Source: Paenibacillus pasadenensis (GTDB taxonomy: Bacteria; Bacillota; Bacilli; Paenibacillales; Paenibacillaceae). Taken from it: DNA of 64,000 nt. Shown in pieces: positions 24,829 to 33,924 of the stretch. The stretch spans positions 426,537-490,536 of the forward strand of contig NZ_JAMBOT010000004.1 of the NCBI RefSeq assembly GCF_023715725.1, written 5' to 3'. A program made the position numbers and the translations under genes. The notes under the pieces were generated by a model. That model saw only the letters and a list, made by a program, of their open reading frames with translations. It was not told the DNA's origin and searched no databases. Every line of letters starts with the position of its first letter. Position 1 is the stretch's first letter.

Positions 24829-27147
24829 ATGAGCCATAATATTCGCAGCAGCAGTCTGGGTTACCCGAACATCGGCGAGGGCAGAGAGTGGAAAAAAGCG
24901 CTGGAGGCATTCTGGTCCGGCAAAATTGGCGAGGCGGAATTCAGCCGGGAAATGGAAACGATTCGACTGGAGCGGCTGCGCCGCCAGAAGGATTCCGGAC
25001 TGGATCTAGTGCCGGTAGGAGACTTCACGTATTATGACCGCGTGCTCGATACGGCAGCCATGTTCGGCATCGTGCCTCAGCGGTTTGACTATACCGGCGG
25101 AGCGGTTTCACTGGAGCTATACTTCGCCATGGCGCGGGGGAATGCGGCGGCAACCGCTTGTGAAATGACCAAATGGTTCAATACAAACTATCACTATATC
25201 GTGCCGGAGCTTGGCGGCGCCGAGCCTCGCCTTACTTCCAACCTGCCGCTCCGGGCATTTGAAGAAGCCCGCGCAAAACTCGGCATTACCGGTAAGCCGG
25301 TGCTGGTCGGCCCGCTCACCTTCCTGAAGCTGTCCAAAGGGTACAGCGCAGCCGAAACGGATGCCTGGCTGGACCGCCTGCTGCCGCTTTACGGCCAGGT
25401 GCTGGCGGAGCTGCAAACGGCTGGCGCTGAATGGGCCCAGCTCGACGAGCCTTCCGTCGCCGGTGATCTGACGGAAGCCGACTGGCAGCGCCTGAAACGA
25501 ATTTACACGGAGCTTGCCTCAGCCGCTCCGCAGCTGAAGCTGATCGTGCAAACCTACTTTGACGCGCCGGACAATTACGAGGAGCTCACAGCTCTGCCCG
25601 TTGCGGGCATCGGCCTGGATTTTGTCCACGATCGCGGACGCAATTTCCAGAAGCTGCTGGAGCAAGGCTTCCCGGCCGGGCTGACGCTTGCCGCAGGCGT
25701 CATCGACGGACGCGGCATCTGGCGCGCCGATCTTGACGCCGCGCTGAAGCTTGTGCGCCGGCTGCAGACGGCCGTTCCGGCTGAGCGGCTGCTGCTGCAG
25801 CCTTCCTGCAGCCTGCTGCATGTGCCGGTCAGCCTCGCCGGCGAGCAGGCGCTCGGCGCCGCGCTGCAGGGCGCGCTTGCCGGCGCAGACGAAAAGCTCG
25901 GCGAGCTTACGCTGCTCGCCGAAGCCGCCGCGCTCAGCGATGCCGAGCTGAGCGCCGGCGCAGGCCGCGCTGCGTCCGCCGCGGCCGGCTTCGCCTCCAG
26001 CCGCGAGGCGCTCGCCGCGCTGAATGCGCTGCCGGAGCGCGAATCCGCCTCCGTGCGCGCCAAAGTGCGCCTGCTCGGCGGCGCGCGCGCCTCGCGCGAG
26101 AGCGGCTTCGCCGACCGCCGCAGGCTGCAGCAGCAGCGCTGGCGGCTGCCGTTTCTGCCGACGACAACGATCGGCAGCTTCCCCCAAACGGCGGATATTC
26201 GCTCCGCCCGCGCCAAGTGGCGCAAGGGCACGCTGGACTCCGCCGCTTACAATACGTTTATCCGCGAGCAGATTACCGACTGGATCAAGCTGCAGGAGGA
26301 AATCGGCCTGGACGTGCTCGTCCACGGCGAGTTCGAGCGCACGGACATGGTGGAATTTTTCGGCGAAAAGCTGGCCGGATTCGCCTTCACCTCCAACGGG
26401 TGGGTGCAGTCGTACGGCTCCCGTTGCGTGAAACCTCCCGTTATTTACGGCGATGTCGACTTTGAACGCCCGATGACGGTGGAGGAAACGGTTTATGCGC
26501 AGTCGCTCACCGGCAAACCGGTCAAAGGCATGCTGACTGGCCCGGTAACGATTCTGAACTGGTCGTTCGTCCGCGACGATCTGTCCCGCAGCGAGGTCGC
26601 TCTGCAAATCGCGCTGGCGCTCCGCAAAGAGGTTGAGGAGCTGGAGAAAGCGGGCATCGGCATGATTCAGGTCGACGAGCCGGCCTTGCGCGAAGGGCTG
26701 CCGCTGAAAAAGAGCCGCTGGCCGGAGGAGCTGCAGGCCGCTGTTGACGCCTTCCGTCTTGCCACCACCGGTGTTGCGGACACGACGCAAATTCACACCC
26801 ATATGTGCTACTGCGAATTTTCGGATATTATCGATACGATCCGCGATCTGGACGCTGATGTCATCTCGATCGAAACATCCCGTTCCCATGGCGAATTGAT
26901 TCATAGCTTTGAAGAAAACACGTATGAGAAAGGAATTGGCCTCGGCGTATACGATATCCATAGCCCGCGCGTTCCGTCCGTGGACGAGATGGTCAGCATG
27001 ATTGAGCGCTCGCTGCGCAGTCTCGATCCGGAGCTGTTCTGGATTAATCCGGACTGCGGTCTGAAGACGCGCGGCCGCGAGGAGACCGCCGCCTCCCTCG
27101 CCAATATGGTCACAGCCGCACAATCCGTTCGCACAAGCCGCAGCTAA
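24829..27147 (+). CDS. metE: Cobalamin-independent methionine synthase
   Basis: 772 residues. It transfers a methyl group from 5-methyltetrahydropteroyl-triglutamate to homocysteine. N-terminal domain (about 1-370) plus a catalytic barrel opening LPTTTIGSFPQT; Zn ligands are seen in IHTHMCYCEF (His, Cys) and NPDCGLKTR (Cys), with VDEPALREGLPL as substrate site. The start at MSHNIRSSS is fixed by GGAGGT seven bases before; an upstream in-frame ATG would include that site. Codon use in the middle (about 25.85-26.15 kb) is extremely GC-rich. Single-gene unit with its own promoter and terminator; no B12 needed. Confidence 0.96.
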   Translation: MSHNIRSSSLGYPNIGEGREWKKALEAFWSGKIGEAEFSREMETIRLERLRRQKDSGLDLVPVGDFTYYDRVLDTAAMFGIVPQRFDYTGGAVSLELYFAMARGNAAATACEMTKWFNTNYHYIVPELGGAEPRLTSNLPLRAFEEARAKLGITGKPVLVGPLTFLKLSKGYSAAETDAWLDRLLPLYGQVLAELQTAGAEWAQLDEPSVAGDLTEADWQRLKRIYTELASAAPQLKLIVQTYFDAPDNYEELTALPVAGIGLDFVHDRGRNFQKLLEQGFPAGLTLAAGVIDGRGIWRADLDAALKLVRRLQTAVPAERLLLQPSCSLLHVPVSLAGEQALGAALQGALAGADEKLGELTLLAEAAALSDAELSAGAGRAASAAAGFASSREALAALNALPERESASVRAKVRLLGGARASRESGFADRRRLQQQRWRLPFLPTTTIGSFPQTADIRSARAKWRKGTLDSAAYNTFIREQITDWIKLQEEIGLDVLVHGEFERTDMVEFFGEKLAGFAFTSNGWVQSYGSRCVKPPVIYGDVDFERPMTVEETVYAQSLTGKPVKGMLTGPVTILNWSFVRDDLSRSEVALQIALALRKEVEELEKAGIGMIQVDEPALREGLPLKKSRWPEELQAAVDAFRLATTGVADTTQIHTHMCYCEFSDIIDTIRDLDADVISIETSRSHGELIHSFEENTYEKGIGLGVYDIHSPRVPSVDEMVSMIERSLRSLDPELFWINPDCGLKTRGREETAASLANMVTAAQSVRTSRS

Positions 27148-27220
27148 AAATCAGGTACTTCTGACCCATAACACTTGCATATCGTTTAGTTCGAAAGGAA
27201 TTTACACGGCTATCAACAAT

Positions 27221-27270
27221 AAGGCTGGGGCCTCTCACCGCACTTCGCGGAAGGGCTCCAGCCTTTTGAT
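27221..27270 (+). terminator. Terminator of metE
   Basis: AAGGCTGGGGCC / GGGCTCCAGCCTT stem with a CACCGC-rich loop, followed by TTTT. Confidence 0.8.
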
Positions 27271-27414
27271 ATCCGCTTTCAGAAGAAATAAAAATCGTTT
27301 TAGCGAAAGAAAATTAAAAAATGATGATAAAACTAGTACAATTCTCCCGAAATTTTTCCGATATAACAAACAACTAGGTCATTGGACTTACATATAAAGG
27401 AAAGGGAGATTGCA

Positions 27415-27732
27415 ATGAGTACAACAAGCACCTACGATAAAGCCACTCACCGCATCCAAAGCAACCTGGAAACGCTGATTCGCCAGTATTTCATTGACGA
27501 ATCGACGAATACGCTTCTTCCCATCCGTTCTTATGCTGAGCTCAGCAGCGATGCCAAACGGCTGTACAAACCGCTGACTAAAGGCGCTCTTGCCCGTCTG
27601 GCAGGCGTCCGCCCCAACGTCATTACGGAAATTTGCCACCTGCAGCGCGGCACGCTCAACATCTATCATCTAAGCTCTATTGCCGAAGCGCTGAAAATCA
27701 AAAACATCAACGAAATTATCGAATTGAAATAG
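27415..27732 (+). CDS. Small helix-turn-helix (Cro/CI-type) protein
   Basis: 105 residues; start at MSTTSTYDKA with GGGAGA upstream. The C-terminal half is an HTH of the XRE/HTH_26 type: LTKGALARLAGVRPNVITEICHLQRGTLNIYHLSSIAEALKI. The N-terminal half (QSNLETLIRQYFIDESTNTLLPIRSY) is an unassigned helical region. Probably a DNA-binding regulator of unknown target, possibly the adjacent convergent iron transporter, though nothing in sequence shows that. Monocistronic with a downstream terminator. Confidence 0.78.
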   Translation: MSTTSTYDKATHRIQSNLETLIRQYFIDESTNTLLPIRSYAELSSDAKRLYKPLTKGALARLAGVRPNVITEICHLQRGTLNIYHLSSIAEALKIKNINEIIELK

Positions 27733-27745
27733 GCCGGTAAAATAA

Positions 27746-27787
27746 AAGCTTCCAAATTCACTTCAAGTGAGCTTGGAAGCTTCTTTC
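27746..27787. terminator. Bidirectional terminator
   Basis: AAGCTTCCAA / TTGGAAGCTT perfect 10-bp stem, A-rich on the left and TTCTTTCTT on the right, between convergent genes. Confidence 0.85.
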
Positions 27788-27819
27788 TTCTTATTCCGAT
27801 GCGGGGCAACCATGATGCG

Positions 27820-28842
27820 TTATCCGTTAACCTGCGAGCCCTTTTTTCTCAACAAATAGACAAAAAACGGCGCGCCTATTGCCCCCATCATAATACCAAC
27901 AGGCAGCTCAATCGGCGCAAAAACAATTCTGGACAGCGTATCAAAAAAGGTCATGACGGCAACGCCGGTTAAAGCGGCGGCGGGCAGCAGCAGCCGATAA
28001 TCGTTGCCAAACAGAAAGCGGGTCACATGCGGCACGATCATGCCGACAAATCCGAGCAGCCCGACGACGCTCACTGCACTGGCGGATAATAACGCGGCCA
28101 CCGCAATGACGAGCATTCTTGTTCTCTCCACGTTAAGACCAAGGCCTTTTGCATTTTGCTCATCCAAAGCAAGAATGTTGAGCCTTCCGGCACAAAGCAA
28201 TGCCCCCGTGACGCCCACCAGCGTATAAGGCAAAAGCTGCTGAAAATGCGGCCAGGTTTTTGCGGATAATCCGCCTACGAGAAACAACAAAGCTCCGTCC
28301 ACACGGTCGCTGTAAAACACCAGCATCGTTGAAATGCCCGAACCGAAAAAGGCTGAAACAGCCACTCCGGCTAAAATGAGCCGGACCGGTCTTATTCCGT
28401 TTTGCCAGGCCAATACATAGACCAGTACGGCTGCTCCAAGCGCCCCTACAAATGCGGCGGGAGTCATCAAATACTGGTATGCAGGGAACACGACAATAAG
28501 CGCGATTCCAAACAAGCCGGCGCCGGAGGATACCCCGATAATGTGAGGGTCCGCCATCGGATTTTTCATGACGCTCTGCAACAGCGCCCCGGCCAGCGCC
28601 AGATGAATGCCGACAATCGCTGCAACTAACGTTCTTGGAAACCGCACATTCCAAATAATATCCCTCATGCCGCCTGTTTCCGAACCGCTGAACACACCGA
28701 TAATTTCCGGCAAGCTTACTTTAACTGCCCCTTGAACTAAGCTGAAGATGACGCCAGCAGCTGCGAGCAGGAAAACCGCCATAAGAGCGTAGGCGCGGGA
28801 GCGCTTGGAGGGCAGCCTTCGGTTACTCGCCTTTGAAAGCAT
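27820..28842 (-). CDS. Siderophore/heme ABC transporter permease, FecCD family
   Basis: 340 residues with about ten membrane helices. Family motifs: VRFPRTLVAAIVGIHLALAGALLQ, NPMADPHIIGVSSGAGLFG, and GLLGFVGMIVPHVTRFLFG near the C-terminus. It forms the membrane channel for Fe3+-siderophore or heme uptake, probably as a homodimer. Its start lies inside the end of the binding-protein gene (20-bp overlap), so they are co-translated. No ATPase gene follows; the next gene is on the other strand. A shared ATPase elsewhere (as FhuC or YusV in B. subtilis) is needed. Confidence 0.93.
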   Translation of the reverse strand: MLSKASNRRLPSKRSRAYALMAVFLLAAAGVIFSLVQGAVKVSLPEIIGVFSGSETGGMRDIIWNVRFPRTLVAAIVGIHLALAGALLQSVMKNPMADPHIIGVSSGAGLFGIALIVVFPAYQYLMTPAAFVGALGAAVLVYVLAWQNGIRPVRLILAGVAVSAFFGSGISTMLVFYSDRVDGALLFLVGGLSAKTWPHFQQLLPYTLVGVTGALLCAGRLNILALDEQNAKGLGLNVERTRMLVIAVAALLSASAVSVVGLLGFVGMIVPHVTRFLFGNDYRLLLPAAALTGVAVMTFFDTLSRIVFAPIELPVGIMMGAIGAPFFVYLLRKKGSQVNG

Positions 28843-29812
28843 CAGGATACACCAATCGGGCTAAATAGAAAAATGGGCGATCCAGCTCCAAACCCGGATT
28901 ATTGACAAATTCAGAGGGTAAAAACGCCAGCTTGCCGTTCTTGACGGCGCGAAGCGAGGACCAGGCCGGATTGCTCTCCATATCCTCCTTCAGCTTTTTC
29001 CGTCCCGCCTCCTCCGTACCATGAACCACAAGAAACAAATAATCCGGATCGGCTGCAATCAAGGACTCAATGCTGTACGGCACAGAGCCTGGAAAATCGC
29101 CCTCCGGCATCTGATCCGCTATATTCCTGAGCTTCAGCCGGCCGGCTATATCCAGGGTTAATGTCCCGCTCTTCTGGATCGACACTCCCATGGGCATAAT
29201 CGTAATCGCCGCAAACGAAGGCCCTTCGCCGGGCGCCTTGTCCACTATAGCTTTAATTCGAGCTTCCGTTTCTTTCACGGCTTTCTCCGCCTCCTGCTCC
29301 TTACCGAGCAATCGGCCAAACAGCACCGCTGCCTTCATGACTTTGTCATAGTTGTCTATCTTGGTTAACGCAAGAGGAATTCCGCTCTCGCCCAGCGGTT
29401 CTCTAAGTCCGGCGTGAAAAAAGGACTGGCCGATAACCAGATCAGGTTTGAGAGAAATGATTTTCTCCAGACTTACCGCTTGAATTTCTCCTACCTGTTC
29501 GGCTGTTTCAGCCCCCTTTGGCATTACGGTTCCAGCCGCTGTGGCCACCCCGGCCGCCTTTCCGCCAAGCTGATAAAACAACGGGAGCGCTTCTGTATTT
29601 AACACGACGATTTTTTCCGGTTTGGACAGAAGCTTAATTTCTTCATTCGCAGCGTCCCGGAACGTAAGAAACGGTACTCCGGCCGCTGGCTCTGGAAAAT
29701 CGCCGGAAGCCTTATTTACCGAAAAATTCGTTTCAGCAGAGGAACAGGCAGAGAGCAACACACTGACTAACAGACCTACAACGGCCAACTTCCACTTTTC
29801 TAAAGATGTCAC
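28823..29812 (-). CDS. Iron-siderophore/heme ABC transporter, substrate-binding lipoprotein
   Basis: 329 residues with a GTG start. Lipoprotein signal with lipobox LSAC (VSVLLSACSS), then a BtuF/FecB-type (class III) binding domain: KPEKIVVLNTEALPLFYQLGGKAAGV and KIISLKPDLVIGQSFF are the family blocks, and VPYSIESLIAADPDYLFLVVHG the C-lobe. Binds an iron chelate or heme on the outer face. Upstream sequence shows no recognisable Fur box (no GATAATGATAATC-like 19-mer), so iron control is not visible here. Confidence 0.92.
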   Translation of the reverse strand: MTSLEKWKLAVVGLLVSVLLSACSSAETNFSVNKASGDFPEPAAGVPFLTFRDAANEEIKLLSKPEKIVVLNTEALPLFYQLGGKAAGVATAAGTVMPKGAETAEQVGEIQAVSLEKIISLKPDLVIGQSFFHAGLREPLGESGIPLALTKIDNYDKVMKAAVLFGRLLGKEQEAEKAVKETEARIKAIVDKAPGEGPSFAAITIMPMGVSIQKSGTLTLDIAGRLKLRNIADQMPEGDFPGSVPYSIESLIAADPDYLFLVVHGTEEAGRKKLKEDMESNPAWSSLRAVKNGKLAFLPSEFVNNPGLELDRPFFYLARLVYPDAFKGE

Positions 29813-30029
29813 TGCAATAACCGCCTTTTAGATCGTTTGAGTGCAACGGACCGCTTTACTATTCTCGCTTATCCCGCTGCTGAGGCGCATGACTCGTTAG
29901 AGCTAATTAGGAAAAAATGGTTCGTGATTTACGCTGTCTTATTGCAAGTTGTCCATTCATAAAGTGCGTTTTCCCGAGCATATGTGTATGTGATGAGCCG
30001 GCAAGCTGCGGCGAGAAAGGATGGCTGAA

Positions 30030-33000
30030 ATGCCATTTGTTAACCGTTTCTTACTTAACAGTAACGGTGCCATCACGTACACGGGAAATACGCTTGGATT
30101 AAGCCGCTCCGATACGGTCGGCGTACCTGGAACCGTCGACAGTATCGGTGCTTTTGTCACTACGGATACGAGCTTGACATACGGCGCATATCCGCCCGGC
30201 ACGACAATGAATTTTACGCAAAACAGCTCCTCCGCCGTGCTTACGCTGCCGCCCGGAAGCAATGTGCTTTATGCGGAGCTGATCTGGGGCGGCACCTACA
30301 TCAACGGGGGTGTTGATTTAAGCGCATTTATTGACAACTCCGTCAGCTTCGTCACCCCGACCGGAACATTTAGCGTTGCGCCCGATCCGGCGACCAGCTT
30401 TGAGGTGCTGCTGTCCAACGCGCCTCCCTCCCCGCCCGGCTATGCCTATGTCCGCTCCGCAGATGTAACAAGCATCGTCAGCGGATCCGGGGCGGGCACG
30501 TACACAACCGGAGGCGTCGTCGGCACAATTGTTATTCCCGACCCAACCTCCAATCACGCGATGTGGACACTAGCCGTTGTATATGCGAACGCTGCTTTGC
30601 CGCTGCGCAATCTGTCCATTCGTGTCGGAGCCAACGTGATACTTGCCACATCGGGACCGGTGGACAATGTTATTACCGGGTTCGCCACTCCGTTCCAGGG
30701 GACGGTTGACGGCCGCGAGCTGATCAGCGCCCAAGAGGGCGACGCCAACAAAACCGGCGACATGGCCTTATTTGGCCCTACCGTCGGCACATTGACGGCG
30801 TTATTTGGTCCAAACAACTTTTCCAACAACTTTTTTGCGTCCCAGATCAATGACGATGCGGGCATGCTCGATACGTCCGGAACATTCGGCACGCGCAATC
30901 AAATTAACGGCACCCCAGGTTCCAATATCGTAGGCGGACGGCAAGGTTACGATGTGACCAATGTCAGCATCGCCGGTACGCTGAACAATGCACAGACATC
31001 CGCCATTCTGCGTCTGACGACAAGCGGCGACGGATATTTGGTCGACTCGGTCGGTCTCCAAATCGATATTGAAACTCCGGTCGTAACGATTGCTAAAACA
31101 ACCACGGCTACCGATGCCGTCGTCGGAGATATCATCACGTATACGCTGACCGTGCAAAATATAGGCATTGTCGATGTGACGGACGTACAGGTTACCGACG
31201 ATATCGATGAAACCGCTTCACTGTTTGTCCCTGGAAGCGTAACGCTCAACAGCGTCCCTGTTCCCGGAGGGGATCCGGCACTCGGCATTACCGTCGGCAC
31301 GTTAACTCCGGGTGCTTCCGCCGTCATTACGTTTCAATATCAGGTGACCGCAATTCCGTTCAATGGGACCTTGGACGATCAGGGCCGAGTCGCTTATTCG
31401 TATCTGCCAACTCCTGAATCGCCAGTGATTTCAACCTTCGTTCCTTCCAACAATATTCAAATTCCGATCTATCAGCCAATCATCGCTCTGCCAAAAAGCG
31501 CTGACACTGCGGTCGCGTTCCTTGGCGATACGGTCACTTATACGTTGACGGCCATGAATAGCGGCAATATTAGCGTGACAAACGCCGTTATTACCGATCC
31601 GCTGCCCGCGGGAGCAGACTTTATTGCCGGAAGCGTGACGGTCGCAGGAGTACCGCAGCCGGCTTTGAATCCGGCAACCGGCATTCCTGTCGGAACAATC
31701 GACCCGGGAACGGCGGTAGTCGTAACCTTTCAAGTGCTCGTCACGTCCAATCCGCCGGGAGGCAATCTCGTTAACCAGTCAACAATCGATTATAATTACA
31801 TGCCTCCTGACGGCCGGATGCTGGAAGGCTCCGTTCCATCCAATCAAGTCATCATTCCTATCGGATCGCCGCCTGATGATCCCGATGTGGAAATTATTAA
31901 AGTCGGCAGCCCGAATAGCGGAATTGTCGGAGATACCATCACCTACACCGTTACCGCCACAAACAATAGTATCGCAGCCGTATTTAACGCCGTGCTTACG
32001 GACATGATTCCAGCCGCTTTTGCGTTTGTGCCCGCATCCGTCACCATTAACGGCGTACCAAGTCCTGCGGCCGATCCGCAGGCGGGAATTCCACTTGGCA
32101 CGCTGCTGGTAGGCCAGTCGGTTACAGTTGCCTTCCAGGTACAGATCGTTTCCGTGCCTGAAGACCCGGTTGTGAATAACGTAGCTTCACTCAGCTATGA
32201 TTTTATTGGCAATCCAATAACGACTCCGTCCGATCCTGGGGGCGTGACTGTGCTTCAGCCCGTCATTGGACTCGTCAAACGCGCTTCCGTAGCGGTCGCT
32301 TCGGTCGGGGATACGGTGAACTACTCTGTCACCGTTACCAATACTGGCAATCTCGCAGCCAATGTGACGTTGACAGATCCGCTCAATGCCTTCAGCAGCT
32401 TTGTTCCGGGTACGGTCCGAATCGACGGCACTTTGACACCGGCCGCTGATCCCGTTGCCGGCATTTTTATCGGATCGGTAGCTCCGGGCGGTTCTGTCCT
32501 TGTTTCCTACGACGTGCTGCTGACGAGCTCGCCGCCAAGCGGCTTTTTCGATAACCAGGCGTCGGCATCCTTTACGTTCCAATCGCCTTCCGGGGCGATC
32601 GGCAACGGCTCGTCGTTATCCAATATCGTGCGGATTTTGGAAACGAGTCCTCTGCTGAGCGTCGTGAAATCCGCATCCGAGCCGTACGGTCTTGTCGGAG
32701 ATATCGTCACTTATACCGTCACGATTACGAATGTTTCCGCAGGGGTAGCAGCGAATGCCGTCGCTACCGATAGCTCCACTCCTGGCATGTCCTTTGTGCC
32801 GGGGAGCCTGACGATTGACGGCGTACCTTCCGCAGGAGATATTAATGCCGGAGTCAGCCTTGGCAACCTTGCGCCTGGCCAGGTTGTCGTATTGACTTAT
32901 CAGGAGTTAATTTTGCCGCTGCCCGCTCCATCCTATGATATAAACGACGTCATTACGGTCACCTTCACTCAGAACGGCACGCCGCTAGCGTCGCTATCCA

Positions 33001-33818
33001 ATCTTGTCGTCGTGACCGTCTACATTCCGAATACAACCGCAACCAAAAGCGCGCAAGAGCCGTTTGCCTTTGTCGGACAGGAAATCCACTATACAACGAC
33101 GATTACGAATGCCAGCGACCTGAACGTCAACGTTACGTGGTTCGACTTACTGCCTGAAGGGTCCGTATTTTTGGAAAACAGTCTGCAGTTGAACGGTGTT
33201 CCTGTCCCCGGCGTCAACATGTTAACGGGCGCTTTCATCGGAACAGTCGAAGCGAATACAACAGCTATCATCACCTTCAAGCTACTAGTCGTCTCCTATC
33301 CACCTACCGGCGTACTGGTTAACCAGGGTCAGCTCTCACTGATGTATATTTTGCCAAACGGGCGCACGTTCACCGAAATGAACATGACTAATCCGGTTAC
33401 GGTGCCAGTGCTCGCTCTTGCAACGCTGACTAAACAGGCCAGCGCCTCCAGTGTTGCTGTCGGCAATACGATTACATTTACGCTGACTGTGTTCAATCCT
33501 AATGTGACCGAGATTCGGAACGTGGTTCTTTCGGATGACCTGCCAAACGGCCTCCGGCTAGTGCAAGGCAGCATTGCCGTAAATGGAACATCGCTGCCGA
33601 GCTCGACGACCTTGAACCAGATTCCGGTCGGCACAATTCCAGGCCGCGGATCGGCTACAATCCGGTTCCGTGCGTTAGCCATATTTGCTCCGGTCAATCC
33701 GGTCGTTTTTAATACGGCAACGGTCGGGTACAGCTTTGTGCTCCCGGACGGCACGCTCGTTCCAAGCGTCTCCCCTTCCAATCCGGTGCAGGTGACCATC
33801 GAGGAGCATGAAGAATAG
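30030..33818 (+). CDS. Large DUF11-repeat protein
   Basis: 1262 residues starting MPFVNRF (GAAAGGATG upstream suits this ATG; the ATG nine bases earlier abuts the site). An N-terminal domain of ~340 residues (GAITYTGNTLGLSRSD; ELIWGG) is followed by seven DUF11-type beta domains of ~125-130 residues. Each opens with a K-x(5-9)-VGDxxTYTxTxxN pattern (near residues 350, 490, 620, 750, 880, 1005 and 1135). There is no signal peptide, LPXTG or SLH module. Such proteins in Bacillales are large surface or spore-associated structural proteins (inference). Almost no Cys or Trp. Confidence 0.85.
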   Translation: MPFVNRFLLNSNGAITYTGNTLGLSRSDTVGVPGTVDSIGAFVTTDTSLTYGAYPPGTTMNFTQNSSSAVLTLPPGSNVLYAELIWGGTYINGGVDLSAFIDNSVSFVTPTGTFSVAPDPATSFEVLLSNAPPSPPGYAYVRSADVTSIVSGSGAGTYTTGGVVGTIVIPDPTSNHAMWTLAVVYANAALPLRNLSIRVGANVILATSGPVDNVITGFATPFQGTVDGRELISAQEGDANKTGDMALFGPTVGTLTALFGPNNFSNNFFASQINDDAGMLDTSGTFGTRNQINGTPGSNIVGGRQGYDVTNVSIAGTLNNAQTSAILRLTTSGDGYLVDSVGLQIDIETPVVTIAKTTTATDAVVGDIITYTLTVQNIGIVDVTDVQVTDDIDETASLFVPGSVTLNSVPVPGGDPALGITVGTLTPGASAVITFQYQVTAIPFNGTLDDQGRVAYSYLPTPESPVISTFVPSNNIQIPIYQPIIALPKSADTAVAFLGDTVTYTLTAMNSGNISVTNAVITDPLPAGADFIAGSVTVAGVPQPALNPATGIPVGTIDPGTAVVVTFQVLVTSNPPGGNLVNQSTIDYNYMPPDGRMLEGSVPSNQVIIPIGSPPDDPDVEIIKVGSPNSGIVGDTITYTVTATNNSIAAVFNAVLTDMIPAAFAFVPASVTINGVPSPAADPQAGIPLGTLLVGQSVTVAFQVQIVSVPEDPVVNNVASLSYDFIGNPITTPSDPGGVTVLQPVIGLVKRASVAVASVGDTVNYSVTVTNTGNLAANVTLTDPLNAFSSFVPGTVRIDGTLTPAADPVAGIFIGSVAPGGSVLVSYDVLLTSSPPSGFFDNQASASFTFQSPSGAIGNGSSLSNIVRILETSPLLSVVKSASEPYGLVGDIVTYTVTITNVSAGVAANAVATDSSTPGMSFVPGSLTIDGVPSAGDINAGVSLGNLAPGQVVVLTYQELILPLPAPSYDINDVITVTFTQNGTPLASLSNLVVVTVYIPNTTATKSAQEPFAFVGQEIHYTTTITNASDLNVNVTWFDLLPEGSVFLENSLQLNGVPVPGVNMLTGAFIGTVEANTTAIITFKLLVVSYPPTGVLVNQGQLSLMYILPNGRTFTEMNMTNPVTVPVLALATLTKQASASSVAVGNTITFTLTVFNPNVTEIRNVVLSDDLPNGLRLVQGSIAVNGTSLPSSTTLNQIPVGTIPGRGSATIRFRALAIFAPVNPVVFNTATVGYSFVLPDGTLVPSVSPSNPVQVTIEEHEE

Positions 33819-33867
33819 ATCGTAAATTTCGTGCAGGGTAACCATTATTGACTATAGAATAGGCATG

Positions 33868-33922
33868 AAAAAACACCCCGTTCAGGCAAGGAGAGAATCT
33901 CCAGCCTTTACGGGGTGTTTGT
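33868..33922. terminator. Bidirectional terminator between DUF11 gene and nrdF
   Basis: AACACCCCGT / ACGGGGTGTT stem with six A before and TTTG after; serves both converging genes. Confidence 0.88.
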
Positions 33923-33924
33923 TG

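Noticed and set aside
25519..27123. 534-residue minus-strand frame opposite metE
   Set aside because: Complete overlap with a clearly identified metE, no binding site and composition typical of an antisense GC-rich frame.
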